64,000 bases of DNA from Azospirillum sp. (GCA_016124535.1 WGNK01000016.1:1-64000), one strand, 5' to 3'; counted from the stretch's first letter, positions 34,165 to 42,854 are shown. The notes: generated by a model not told the origin, from the letters alone. Numbers and translations: made by a program.

Positions 34165-35316
34165 TCACACGGCGACCGGCGTGATCTGGGCGGCTTCGAT
34201 GTGGAAGTGGCGGACCAGGCGGCCCAGCGGGGCGAACAGGGCGGCGTCGGTGCCGGTCAGCCAGGCTTGGCAGCCGAGCGCGACAATCTCCTCGAACAGC
34301 GCGCCGCGACGCCAGGCATCGAGATGGGCGGCGACTTCGTCGAGCAGCAGAATCGGTGGCCCGAGCGGCTCGGCCGCCATCAGCCGGGCATTGGCCAGGA
34401 CGATCGCGATCAGCAATGCCTTCTGCTCGCCGGTCGAACACAGCGCGGCCGGCACCCCGCGACCGCCAACCGCGCCTTCGGGGTGAAAGCGCACCTCCAG
34501 GTCGGCGCGGTGGGGGCCGGTGACGGCTCCACCGCTTTCGGCATCGTCGCGCCGGGCGGCGCGCAGCCGCTCCCTGACCCAGTCCTCGACCATCAGAGCG
34601 GGCTGGCTCGCCAGCCGTTCTTCCAGGGGGCCGGCCAAGCCGAGCAGCGGTCGCGGAAACGGGCCGGTCGCTTGAGCGCAAGCGGTGCCGAGCCGGGCGA
34701 CCAGGTCGCGTCGCGCCGCACTCACCGCGACACCGGAGGTCGCCATCACCTCCTCCAGCGCCGACAGCCAGGCGTCGTCGAAATTGCCCGCGCGCAACAG
34801 ACGGGCGCGTTCCCGCTGGCCGCGCTCGAATCGGGTCAGCCGGCCGGCATGGGCCGGATCGAAGCCGAAGGCCAGCCGGTCGAGAAAGTGCCGCCGGCCG
34901 CTGCTGCCCTCCAGGAACAGGCGGTCCATCTGCGGAGTCAGCCAGATCATCGACAGATGATCGGCCAAAGCGGTCTGGCTGCGCTCGGTCTGGCCGTCGA
35001 TTCGCACCACCCGGCGTTCCCCGGATTCGCCGACCGCACCGGGCCGGCTGCCGGTGCCGATCTCCACCGGGCCGAGGCGGGTTTCGACCGTTGCGGCGAC
35101 CGCCCAGCCGCCCTCGCTGCCTGTCCGCTCCAACTCGGCCATGCGCGCGCGCCGGAGGCCGCGGCCGGGCACCAGCAAACTGAGCGACTCCAGGAGATTG
35201 GTCTTGCCGGCCCCGTTGCGGCCGGTCAGCACCACCGGGACCGGGTCGGTCACCAGGCGCACCCGTTCATAGCAGCGGAACCGGGTCAGGGTCAGCCGGG
35301 TTACCGCATTGGCCAC
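34165..35316 (-). CDS. recF: RecF, DNA replication/repair ATPase
   Basis: A 383-residue SMC-like ATPase that helps load RecA at gaps. It opens with LTRFRCYERVRL; Walker A is GRNGAGKTNLLES, the signature region lies in CSTGEQKALLIA, and Walker B is PPILLLDEVAAHLD. The order dnaN-recF on one strand is conserved; dnaA is not in the window. The stop lies 124 bp beyond the HEPN module, whose low GC contrasts. Confidence 0.95.
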   Translation of the reverse strand: MANAVTRLTLTRFRCYERVRLVTDPVPVVLTGRNGAGKTNLLESLSLLVPGRGLRRARMAELERTGSEGGWAVAATVETRLGPVEIGTGSRPGAVGESGERRVVRIDGQTERSQTALADHLSMIWLTPQMDRLFLEGSSGRRHFLDRLAFGFDPAHAGRLTRFERGQRERARLLRAGNFDDAWLSALEEVMATSGVAVSAARRDLVARLGTACAQATGPFPRPLLGLAGPLEERLASQPALMVEDWVRERLRAARRDDAESGGAVTGPHRADLEVRFHPEGAVGGRGVPAALCSTGEQKALLIAIVLANARLMAAEPLGPPILLLDEVAAHLDAWRRGALFEEIVALGCQAWLTGTDAALFAPLGRLVRHFHIEAAQITPVAV

Positions 35317-35364
35317 GATCGGAAATTCCTTGACGCCTGGGAGCCAGGCGTTTCGGCAGAGGCG

Positions 35365-36507
35365 CTAGACGCGCATCGGCATCAGGACGTAGAGCGCGCT
35401 ATTGTCGGCGGTGTCCAGCACAATGGTCGGCGCCGCGGCATCGGCCATGACGAAGCGGGCGCCGGTCCCGGTCAGCTGCTGGGTAATGTCGAGCAAGTAG
35501 CGCGAGTTGAAGCCGATCTCCAGCGGTGAATAGTCGTAGAGGATCTCGATTTCCTCGGTGGCGCTGCCGGCTTCCGGGCTGGTCGCCGAGAGCGTCAGGA
35601 CGCCCCGATTGACCACCAGCTTGATCGCCTTGCTCTTCTCGGTCGAGATCGTCGCCACCCGGTCGACTGCACTGGCGAAGGCCTTGGCGTTGACCTCCAT
35701 GGTCTTATCGTTGCCGGACGGGATCACCCGCTCGTAGTCGGGGAAGGTGCCGTCGATCAGCTTCGAGGTCACCACGATGGTATCGTAGGCGAAGCGGATC
35801 ATGTTCTCCGACAACGAGATATCGACGATGTCGGCGGCCTCCTCGATCAGTTTGCGGACCTCGTTGACCGTCTTGCGCGGCAGGATTACGCCGGGCATCG
35901 CCGCGGCACCCTCGGGCAGCGGAATCTCGGCCCGCGCCAATCGATGGCCGTCGGTCGCCACCGCGCGCAGTACCGGCAGCTCGGCGGCGCCGGCGCCACT
36001 GCCGGTGCGAGTCCGTCCGGCATGGAGATAGATGCCGTTGAGGTAGTAGCGGGTTTCTTCGGTCGAAATCGCAAAGCGGGTCCGGTCGATCAGAGCCCTG
36101 AGATCGCCCGCAGCCAGGCCGAAGCGGTGGGGCAGGTCGCCCCGGGCGAGTTGGGGAAAATCATCGGTTACCAGCGCGCCCAGCTTGAACTGGGATCGTC
36201 CGGAATACAGGGTCAGCATGGTGGCGCCGTCGCTGCAGTCGAGCTCGATCTGGGCGCCATCGGGCAGCTTGCGCACGATGTCGTACAGCGTGTGCGCCGG
36301 CGCCGTGATGCCGCCCGGCCGGGTCACCAGCGCCGGGACCGATTCGACGATCTCCAGATCCATATCGGTGGCGGACAGCGACAACTCGTTGCCTGACGCC
36401 CGGAGCAGGACGTTGAGCAGGATCGGGATGGTATTGCGGCGCTCGACCACGCTCTGAACATGTCCCAGGGACCGGAGCAGGGCTGCGCGTTCGATGGTCA
36501 GGTTCAT
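35365..36507 (-). CDS. dnaN: DnaN, DNA polymerase III beta sliding clamp
   Basis: A 380-residue clamp. ATG at 36507 gives the standard opening MNLTIERAALLRSLGHVQSVVERRNTIPIL. The three clamp domains are present and the protein ends MPMRV, the usual C-terminus that contributes to the binding pocket. A longer frame exists upstream but is GC-driven. Downstream recF follows after 48 bp. This clamp would serve the replicase and the DnaE2/ImuB mutasome in the same window. Confidence 0.95.
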   Translation of the reverse strand: MNLTIERAALLRSLGHVQSVVERRNTIPILLNVLLRASGNELSLSATDMDLEIVESVPALVTRPGGITAPAHTLYDIVRKLPDGAQIELDCSDGATMLTLYSGRSQFKLGALVTDDFPQLARGDLPHRFGLAAGDLRALIDRTRFAISTEETRYYLNGIYLHAGRTRTGSGAGAAELPVLRAVATDGHRLARAEIPLPEGAAAMPGVILPRKTVNEVRKLIEEAADIVDISLSENMIRFAYDTIVVTSKLIDGTFPDYERVIPSGNDKTMEVNAKAFASAVDRVATISTEKSKAIKLVVNRGVLTLSATSPEAGSATEEIEILYDYSPLEIGFNSRYLLDITQQLTGTGARFVMADAAAPTIVLDTADNSALYVLMPMRV

Positions 36508-36668
36508 GGGGTCAGGTTCATGGAGTCTCGTTGAGGACACGAGGCGGAAGGAGCAAGGACGAACCCGATTGGCCCGAAGGCGAACGGGCACCGAGTGTAT
36601 CACGCCTGCGGCAAAATCGAAGGAGTTTCCGCGGGCCGGTGGCACGGAAATCGGCCGCGACCGGGTCG

Positions 36669-36689
36669 GGAAGGGGCGTCGCCCCTTCC
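36669..36689. terminator. 9-bp GC hairpin between ybaB and dnaN
   Basis: A perfect stem GGAAGGGGC / GCCCCTTCC with a 3-nt loop, positioned just after the ybaB stop on the minus strand. No T-tract follows on that strand, so it may be a weak terminator or a processing site. Confidence 0.4.
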
Positions 36690-36707
36690 GTCGCTAAGCA
36701 ACTCTTC

Positions 36708-37031
36708 TCAGAAGGGCAACTTCATGCCCGGCGGCAGTTTCAGTCCGCCAACCATCTTCTGGGTTTCTTCGGCGAGATGGGTTTCAACCTTGACCTTGGC
36801 GTCGTTGAACGCTGCAACGATCAGGTCTTCCAGGACATCGACTTCATTGGGGTTAGCCAATTCTTTGTCGATCTTGACCTGTCGCATCTCGCCCTTGCCG
36901 TTGAGGGTGATCTGGACCAGCCCGGCGCCGGCCTGGCCGACCAGTTCGACATCGGCCAGCTTCTCCTGCATTTCAGCCATTTTGGCCTGCATCTGCTGGG
37001 CCTGCTTCAGCATGTTGCCTATGTTTTTCAT
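36708..37031 (-). CDS. ybaB: YbaB/EbfC nucleoid-associated protein
   Basis: A 107-residue DNA-binding protein, Met/Gln-rich helix first (NMLKQAQQMQAKMAEMQEKLA), then a beta sheet (GLVQITLNGKGEMRQVKID) and KLPPGMKLPF at the end, as usual. It starts 3 bp after the dnaX stop, reproducing the common dnaX-ybaB pair. recR, which normally comes third, is absent; dnaN follows instead. Confidence 0.93.
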   Translation of the reverse strand: MKNIGNMLKQAQQMQAKMAEMQEKLADVELVGQAGAGLVQITLNGKGEMRQVKIDKELANPNEVDVLEDLIVAAFNDAKVKVETHLAEETQKMVGGLKLPPGMKLPF

Positions 37032-37034
37032 CGC

Positions 37035-38858
37035 TCAGAAATCTCCTTCGTCGTCGATCGACTCGGTCCGGTCTTCCACGCTGTGGTCGCCGGCGGCGGT
37101 GCTGTCCTCGACCGAGGCGGTGGTCGCGAGGTCGCGCACGTCAGTAATACGGGCGCCGGGAAAAGTCTCCAGCACGGCCCGAACCAGCGGATGGGCTTCG
37201 GCCTCGGCCCGCGCCCGGCTGACCGCCGCGGCATCCTCGTCCTTCAGCGTGCTGCCGCCGGGCTGGTCCGAAATCGCCACGATCCAGCGCCGGCCGGTCC
37301 ATTCCGTCAAGAGTGCCGAGACGCGCGATGGCAGATTGGTCGGGGCGCCGGGTCCCAGGCGAATCTCCAGGCAGCCGGGTTCGAGCCGGACCGGATGGAC
37401 ATTGCCGTGGAGCTGGCCGTAGAGCACCCCCTCCTTGCGGTCGGCGAACAGCTGGACCAACGCCCGGAAATCCCTGACCGCCGGCACTGCGACCGCCGGC
37501 ACTGCGACCGCCGGCATCGCGGCGTCCGGGACGGCGGCCCGAATCGACTCCTCCAGCGGCTGCCGTGCTGGCGCTTCGACCGCGCGCAGGGCGGTCGGCG
37601 CGCGGGGGCCGGCGGGGCCGGCGGGCGGACCGCCGGGGGCAGCGGCATTGCCGGCTGCCTGGCCCTGGAACTGCTTGATCAGATCGCCGGGCGGCGGCAG
37701 GTCGGCGGCATAGGCGAGGCGGATCACCACCATCTCCAGCGCCTGCTGGGGTACCGGCGCCGATTGCACCTCCGGCATGCCTTTGAGCAAAATCTGCCAG
37801 ACCCGCGCCAGCGCCGGCAAGCTCAGGCGCTGCGCCAGGTCGCCGCCGCGCACCCGCTCGGCCTCGGGCGTCGCCGGATCGCCGGCGATTTCGGGGACCA
37901 GCTTGAAGCGGGTCAGGAAATGGGAGAACTCGAGCAGGTCGCGCAGCACCATCGAGGGGTCGGCGCCGCTGCGATGGAGTTCGCCCAGCACATCGAGCGC
38001 GTCCCGCGGCCGGCCGGTCACCGCGGCCTCGAACAGGTCGATCACCACGACCCGATCGGCCAGGCCCAGCATGTCCCGCACCTGGGACCCCGACACGCTC
38101 GCACCGCCAAGGGCGATCGCCTGGTCGAGCAGGCTCAGGCCGTCGCGCACCGAGCCGTCGGCGGCGCGCGCAATCATCGCCAAAGCGTCGGACTCGACCG
38201 CGATGCCTTCGGCTTCGGCGACCTTCCTGAAATGCTCGATCAGCACCGGTGCCGGGACCCGGCGAAGATCGAAGCGCTGGCAGCGCGACAGCACGGTGAT
38301 CGGCACCTTGCGGATTTCCGTGGTGGCGAACACGAATTTGACGTGGCTGGGCGGTTCTTCCAGGGTTTTCAACAGCGCGTTGAAGGCGTTGTTGGACAGC
38401 ATGTGAACTTCGTCGATGATGTAGAGCTTGAAGCGCGCCGAGACCGGGCTGTAGCGCACGCCCGCGATGATCTCGCGGATGTCGCCGACCCCGGTGTGGG
38501 AGGCGGCGTCCATCTCCATGACATCGACATGGCGGTCCTGGGCGATGGCAAGGCAGGCGTCGCACACGCCGCACGGGCTGGCGGTCGGTCCGCCCGTGCC
38601 GTCGGGCCCGATGCAATTGAGCGCGCGGGCGATGATCCGGGCGGTGGTGGTCTTGCCGACGCCGCGTACGCCGGTCAACATGAAGGCCTGGGCGATCCGG
38701 CCCGAGGCAATGGCGTTGGACAGCGTGCGCACCAGCGCTTCCTGGCCGATCAATTGCGAGAAATCCGCCGGCCGGTATTTGCGCGCCAGAACCCGATAGG
38801 CGGCCCCGGCGGCAGCCGGCGCGGCGGGCAGCGGGGAAGGGGGCGGCAGTTCGTTCAA
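37035..38858 (-). CDS. dnaX: DnaX, DNA polymerase III tau/gamma subunit
   Basis: The clamp-loader ATPase. Visible are YRVLARKYRPADFSQLIGQE, Walker A GVRGVGKTT, the zinc cysteines in SPCGVCDACLAI, Walker B LYIIDEVHML and the arginine-finger SRC motif (VLSRCQRFDL). The frame is open up to 38996, but those upstream codons lie inside the SRP RNA gene, so I chose a TTG at 38858 (NELPPPSPLP); the exact start is uncertain. The C-terminal tau domain contains a repeated AVPAVAVPA stretch from a 15-bp tandem repeat. A programmed frameshift for gamma is not evident. Confidence 0.9.
   Translation of the reverse strand: MNELPPPSPLPAAPAAAGAAYRVLARKYRPADFSQLIGQEALVRTLSNAIASGRIAQAFMLTGVRGVGKTTTARIIARALNCIGPDGTGGPTASPCGVCDACLAIAQDRHVDVMEMDAASHTGVGDIREIIAGVRYSPVSARFKLYIIDEVHMLSNNAFNALLKTLEEPPSHVKFVFATTEIRKVPITVLSRCQRFDLRRVPAPVLIEHFRKVAEAEGIAVESDALAMIARAADGSVRDGLSLLDQAIALGGASVSGSQVRDMLGLADRVVVIDLFEAAVTGRPRDALDVLGELHRSGADPSMVLRDLLEFSHFLTRFKLVPEIAGDPATPEAERVRGGDLAQRLSLPALARVWQILLKGMPEVQSAPVPQQALEMVVIRLAYAADLPPPGDLIKQFQGQAAGNAAAPGGPPAGPAGPRAPTALRAVEAPARQPLEESIRAAVPDAAMPAVAVPAVAVPAVRDFRALVQLFADRKEGVLYGQLHGNVHPVRLEPGCLEIRLGPGAPTNLPSRVSALLTEWTGRRWIVAISDQPGGSTLKDEDAAAVSRARAEAEAHPLVRAVLETFPGARITDVRDLATTASVEDSTAAGDHSVEDRTESIDDEGDF
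37477..37521. repeat. 15-bp tandem repeat in dnaX
   Basis: Three units of ACCGCCGGCACTGCG (third one ending ATCGCG) at 37477, 37492 and 37507. They encode repeated Ala-Val-Pro residues in the flexible linker of tau, where copy number could vary without damage. Confidence 0.75.
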
Positions 38859-38925
38859 TGGGCAGATCCGGGCGGGGGTTTGCCGGACGGCCGGCTCCGC
38901 CCGCGGCCGGGCCGAATTGAAAGCA

Positions 38926-39021
38926 GGAGGCTGGTCGAGCGACCCGGGTCGGAACTCGTTACGGCTGCTTCCTTCCGGACCTGACCGGGTTGGCAAGAGA
39001 CTCGTCCACCGCCAACCTCCC
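38926..39021 (-). ncRNA. ffs: SRP RNA (small, 4.5S type), copy 1
   Basis: On the minus strand the RNA holds the universally conserved domain IV hairpin GGTCAGGTCCGGAAGGAAGC with the GGAA tetraloop, flanked by complementary arms (GGAGGTTGGCGGTGGACGAG near the 5' end, CTCGACCAGCCTCC at the 3' end). Length about 96 nt fits bacterial small SRP RNA. A TATAAC element about 9 nt upstream is a likely -10 box. It sits directly upstream of dnaX. Confidence 0.93.
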
Positions 39022-39024
39022 GCG

Positions 39025-39060
39025 CCGTTATATCAGGAAACCGGGGCCGCCGGGCAAGCG
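39025..39060 (-). promoter_or_regulatory. ffs: promoter of SRP RNA copy 1
   Basis: On the minus strand, CCTGATATAACGG places a TATAAC -10 element upstream of the RNA 5' end, with a CTTGCC element about 19 bp earlier as a possible -35. The same arrangement is conserved before copy 2. Confidence 0.6.
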
Positions 39061-39296
39061 CCTTTGCGCGGTCGGTCGGCTGTGGCAATCGGATGGTGAC
39101 GTCCTGAGCCCTGGGGGCTGAGCGCCGCGGCAGCGAATCGCCCCCGTCGCTCGCGGAGGCAGCTCGGTCCACCCTCGTCGGATTGGGCAGCCGGCCCGAG
39201 CGGTTGAGGTTCGGGAACTGCCCCGCCCGGCACTGACCGACGGCCGCTTGCCGGATCACCGGCAGTGGCCGCAGCGGCCAGGGCGCTATGCAAGCA

Positions 39297-39392
39297 GGAG
39301 GCTGGACGAGCGACCCGGGTCGAACCTCGTTACGGCTGCTTCCTTCCGGATCTGACCGGGTTGGCGAGAGACTCGTCCGCCGCCACCCTCCC
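39297..39392 (-). ncRNA. ffs: SRP RNA, diverged copy 2
   Basis: A second 96-nt SRP RNA gene 275 bp upstream of copy 1, same strand. The conserved core reads GGTCAGATCCGGAAGGAAGC, one G-to-A change from copy 1 in the symmetric internal loop just 5' of the GGAA tetraloop stem. Arms retain pairing (GGAGGGTGG...CGGACGAG with CTCGTCCAGCCTCC). The promoter element TATAAA is also conserved, so it is probably transcribed. Whether the loop change affects Ffh binding is unknown. Confidence 0.9.
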
Positions 39393-39397
39393 ACTCC

Positions 39398-39435
39398 TTT
39401 ATATCAGGAGACCGGGGCCGGCCGGCAAGCGACTT
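39398..39435 (-). promoter_or_regulatory. ffs: promoter of SRP RNA copy 2
   Basis: Minus-strand CCTGATATAAAGG gives a TATAAA -10 box, with CTTGCCGG about 19 bp upstream. Alignment with the copy 1 promoter shows the core elements preserved, while the spacer between the two genes is not. Confidence 0.6.
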
Positions 39436-39540
39436 TACGCCACGTCACCGTCGGCAGCCTCCTCGCCGAAGTGCTGGCCTGGAATTTGCTCTTTCTGTCG
39501 GCAGAAGTTTCATTCGCCTGAAGTTTAGGCAGCAATCAGC

Positions 39541-40143
39541 ATGACCTCGATCCCGGACTCCCAGACCCTGCGGATATTGCTGGTGGATGATGACGGCGAG
39601 CGGTCGTCCGTGGTCGAGGAAGGGCTGGCGGGCAGCGGCTATCATCTGGTCGCGCAAGTGCCGCCGACCGGCGACCTGGCGACCACGGTCAAACGGCTGG
39701 CGCCCGACGTGATCATTATCGATGCGCAATGCCCCAGCCGCGATACTCTGGAACATATGCGCCTGGTCGGTCAGGATGTGCCGCGGCCGATCGTGATGTT
39801 CGTCGATCGCAACGACGAGGACATGACCCTGGAGGCGATTCGCGCCGGGGTATCGGCCTATATCGTCGACGGCCTCAACCGGCAGAGCGTTCGCCCGGTG
39901 ATCGATCTTGCGATCGCCCGCTTCCGGGAATTTCAGAAGCTGCGCACCGAGTTGGAGCAGGCCAAGGCGGCCTTGGAGGAGCGCAAGACGATCGAGCGCG
40001 CCAAGGGCATCCTGATGCAGCAGCGCGGCTGGACCGAAGAGCAGGCCTATCATTCGATGCGCCGGATGGCGATGGCCGAGGGGCTGAAGCTGGGCGAGGT
40101 CGCCCGCAATGTCGTTTTGGTTGCGCCGATGCTCAAAGGGTAA
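39541..40143 (+). CDS. nasT: NasT-type ANTAR response regulator
   Basis: A 200-residue RNA-binding antiterminator. A receiver-like domain (LRILLVDDDGERSSVV; phospho-acceptor region IIIDAQCPS) is followed by a coiled linker and an ANTAR domain (ERKTIERAKGILMQQRGWTEEQAYHSMRRMAM). NasT is held by NasS until nitrate or nitrite releases it; it then binds paired stem-loops in leader RNAs. The following 334-bp spacer has a terminator-like structure, a plausible target. Its product would thus act on the downstream nitrite genes. Confidence 0.92.
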   Translation: MTSIPDSQTLRILLVDDDGERSSVVEEGLAGSGYHLVAQVPPTGDLATTVKRLAPDVIIIDAQCPSRDTLEHMRLVGQDVPRPIVMFVDRNDEDMTLEAIRAGVSAYIVDGLNRQSVRPVIDLAIARFREFQKLRTELEQAKAALEERKTIERAKGILMQQRGWTEEQAYHSMRRMAMAEGLKLGEVARNVVLVAPMLKG

Positions 40144-40477
40144 GCAATAGTGCGGCGCGGCGGGGTCTTTGCCGTAAACTTGTGCGATTGCTGCCTTTCT
40201 GTGCTGCGGCGCACCCGACCGCCCGCGCTTGCATCGCCGGGCGACTCCGCAAATCCGCGGCCACGGCAAGTGGCGCGAGAATTGCGTAGATCAGAAAACC
40301 TCCGGCCAATGGCGGTCGAAGGACAGGCGATGCAGCCGGGCCGATGATGGCCAGGTTCGGGACAATGGCGTCCGGTCGATTGCGGTTTTGCCGCGCTCGG
40401 TCGAGACGCCTTTTTTTGTTCTTATCGCCGGGGACCGGCCCCTGCGCAAAGGGCCCCATGCGCAAAGGAGTGCAGAG
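40144..40477 (+). promoter_or_regulatory. nasS leader with attenuator-like structure
   Basis: No gene is evident in this 334-bp spacer. GGCGTC at 40367-40372 pairs with GACGCC at 40405-40410, enclosing an inner GCGG/CCGC hairpin, and is followed at once by seven T residues (40411-40417), the layout of an intrinsic terminator. A 10-bp direct repeat TGCGCAAAGG occurs at 40443 and 40459, just before the ribosome site AAAGGAG. This fits a NasT-controlled attenuator, but the paired hexaloops of an ANTAR target are not clearly drawn. Confidence 0.5.
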
Positions 40478-41845
40478 ATGAGCGACCCGACCGGCAATAC
40501 TGAGGAGGTCTCGTCACTCCTGGCTGCGGCCAGGCGGGCGCTGCCGGGCGGTGGCCATGCCGGCGGATCGGAACGTCTGGAAAAGACTCATCTCACCCTT
40601 GGTATCGTCATGCTGACCGACAGCGCGGCGATCGTGATTGCGCGCGAAAAGGGCTGTTTTGCCCGCCACGGTCTGGACGTGAAGATTTCGCGCCAGCCGT
40701 CCTGGGCCAGTATTCGCGATCGTCTGGCGATCGGCGCGCTGGATGCCGCCCAGATGCTGGCGGGCATGCCACTGGCACTCAGCCTCGGCCTGGAGCCTTT
40801 CGAACGGCCGGCCTTGACCGCGTTCAGCATGGGTCTGGGCGGAAACGCGATCACCGTGTCGACCGCATTGCATCGCCGCATGGTCGAGGCAGATCCCGAG
40901 GCGATGGCCGAACGGCCGACCTCGGCCAGGGCGCTCCGGGCGGTGATCGCGGCCGACCGGTTCCGTGGCAAGCCCCCCTTGACCTTCGCCATGGTCTATC
41001 CCTATTCCGACCACAATTTCGAGTTGCGCTACTGGCTGGCTGCGGCCGGGATCAACCCGGAGACCGACCTGCGCCTCACCGTGGTGCCGCCGCCGCAGAT
41101 GGTGGCGGCACTGCGCCAGGGTGCGATCGACGGTTATTGCGTCGGTGAACCGTGGAATGGCCATGCCGTGCGCGCCGGCATCGGCTGCACGGTGATTGCC
41201 AGCTGCGAGCTGTGGAACAACCATCCGAGCAAGGTGTTGGGCGTCACCCGCGACTGGGCCGAGCGCCACCCCAACACCCACAAGGCGCTGATCCAGGCTT
41301 TGCTGGAGTCGGTGCAGTGGCTTGACCGGCCGGAGAACCGGCTGGAGGCGGCGCGCCTGGTCGGCGGCGCCGACTATGTCGATGCACCGTTCGAGGTGGT
41401 CGCGATGTCGCTGACCGGCGCCTACCAGTTCCAACCCCAGCGGGCGCCGCTGTCGCTGCCGGAATTTCACGTCTTTCACCGCTATGCCGCCAACTTCCCC
41501 TGGCGCTCCCAGGCGGTGTGGCTGATGACCCAGATGATCCGCTGGGGCCAGCTGCGCCGCCCGGTCGATCTGCGCCAGATCGCCGATTCGGTCTACCGGC
41601 CCGACCTTTACCGCGAGGCTGCCGCCGGTCTCGGCATCTCGGCGCCCGAGGCCGACGTCAAGCCGGAAGGCATGCACAGCGCCCCGTGGAGCGTGCCGGG
41701 CACCGCCGGACCGGTGGCGCTTGGTCCCGACCGTTTCTTCGACGGTGCCCAGTTCGACCCGGCCGACCCGCTGGGCTATTTGCGCGACTGCCCGATCCGC
41801 CATCCCGCCCTGTCGCTCGCCGACATCGCCGAGGTTGCCGCCTGA
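40478..41845 (+). CDS. nasS: NasS/NrtA-like nitrate-nitrite sensor or binding protein
   Basis: A 455-residue protein of the CmpA/NrtA family with no signal peptide, so it is the cytoplasmic sensor type that titrates NasT. Motifs include LTLGIVMLTDSAAIVIAREKG, RQPSWASIRDRLAIGALDAAQML and DGYCVGEPWNGHAV, the nitrate pocket area. ATG at 40478 follows AAAGGAG. It precedes transport and reduction genes, so sensing and assimilation are encoded together. A periplasmic ABC role is less likely because no Nrt permease is present. Confidence 0.85.
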   Translation: MSDPTGNTEEVSSLLAAARRALPGGGHAGGSERLEKTHLTLGIVMLTDSAAIVIAREKGCFARHGLDVKISRQPSWASIRDRLAIGALDAAQMLAGMPLALSLGLEPFERPALTAFSMGLGGNAITVSTALHRRMVEADPEAMAERPTSARALRAVIAADRFRGKPPLTFAMVYPYSDHNFELRYWLAAAGINPETDLRLTVVPPPQMVAALRQGAIDGYCVGEPWNGHAVRAGIGCTVIASCELWNNHPSKVLGVTRDWAERHPNTHKALIQALLESVQWLDRPENRLEAARLVGGADYVDAPFEVVAMSLTGAYQFQPQRAPLSLPEFHVFHRYAANFPWRSQAVWLMTQMIRWGQLRRPVDLRQIADSVYRPDLYREAAAGLGISAPEADVKPEGMHSAPWSVPGTAGPVALGPDRFFDGAQFDPADPLGYLRDCPIRHPALSLADIAEVAA

Positions 41846-42053
41846 TGATCGCACCGATCAAGCCGCCCCGCGCCCGCTGCTGGCGGCAAGCCGGACCCCG
41901 CGCCCCGCCGCGCTGAACCGGCGCGCTGAATCGGCGCCGTCCCTGATTTCCCGATCTTCGACCCGGCCGCTGCCGGGCCGCTGCCTGGACTTTTGCTGCG
42001 TTTCGCCGCGGCTGGTCCAAATGCCGTCGCTCGCCCCGAAGGAGACCGTTTGC

Positions 42054-42854
42054 ATGTATCTCGATACCGTCGACCAACTTGCCGAAACCGCGGCCAAAAA
42101 GAGTGCCTTCCTTCGCAATGCCCCCGGTGGCTTCTGGGTCAGCTCGATGATGGCCGGCGCCTATGTCGGGCTCGGCATCATCCTGATCTTCAGCGTCGGC
42201 TCCGATGTCGATCCGGCTTATCGCGCCCTGGTCATGGGGGCGTCGTTCGGCATCGCGCTGACCCTGGTCATTTTCGCCGGTTCCGACCTATTCACCGGCC
42301 ATACCATGTTCATGACGCTGGGCCTGCTGCGCCGGCGGATCGGCGGCGGCGACCTGATCTCGTCCTGGACCATGACCTGGCTGGGCAACCTGGTCGGTGC
42401 GGCGTTGCTGGCGGCGCTGTTCGTCGCCGGCGGCGGCGGTGCCATGCTCCATTCCAAGAGCCAGTTCCTGTTCACGGTCGCGACCGCCAAGATGACCGCG
42501 CCGGCGCTGTCGCTGTTTGCCCGTGCCATTTTGTGCAACTGGCTGGTCTGTCTGGCGATCTGGATGGCGGCGCGGATGACCAACGACACCGCCAAATGCA
42601 TCGCGATCTTCTGGTGCCTGTTCGCCTTCATCGGCAGCGGCTTCGAGCATTCGGTGGCCAACATGACCCTGCTGACCATCGCGCTGCTCGCCGATCATCC
42701 CGACGCCATCACCTGGGCCGGGCTTGGCCATAACCTGCTGTGGGTGACCTTGGGCAACATCGTTGCCGGTGCCGGGCTGATGGGAGTGGGCTACTGGTCG
42801 GCCTCGCTGCCGGGCAAGCCCAAGGCGGTCCCGGCGGTGCTGCCCGCCGAGTAA
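42054..42854 (+). CDS. formate/nitrite transporter (NirC/FocA family)
   Basis: A 266-residue pentameric-channel protein with six helices and the conserved FNT blocks GAYVGLGIIL, GSDLFTGHTMFM and FIGSGFEHSVANM (pore His). Context with nitrite reductase indicates nitrite as substrate. ATG at 42054 follows AAGGAGACCG. About 205 bp separate it from nasS; that gap holds only a short Arg/Pro-rich open frame that I do not call. Confidence 0.9.
   Translation: MYLDTVDQLAETAAKKSAFLRNAPGGFWVSSMMAGAYVGLGIILIFSVGSDVDPAYRALVMGASFGIALTLVIFAGSDLFTGHTMFMTLGLLRRRIGGGDLISSWTMTWLGNLVGAALLAALFVAGGGGAMLHSKSQFLFTVATAKMTAPALSLFARAILCNWLVCLAIWMAARMTNDTAKCIAIFWCLFAFIGSGFEHSVANMTLLTIALLADHPDAITWAGLGHNLLWVTLGNIVAGAGLMGVGYWSASLPGKPKAVPAVLPAE

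Noticed and set aside
36531..38984. 817-codon plus-strand open frame opposite ybaB and dnaX
   Set aside because: Antisense shadow of dnaX; composition is Arg/Gly/Gln-rich.
38855..39394. 179-codon minus-strand frame across both SRP RNA genes
   Set aside because: Its repeated protein segments simply translate the two RNA copies.
41848..41916. 22-codon ORF overlapping the nasS stop
   Set aside because: Arg/Pro/Ala-rich with no conservation that I recognise; the ATGA overlap may be chance.
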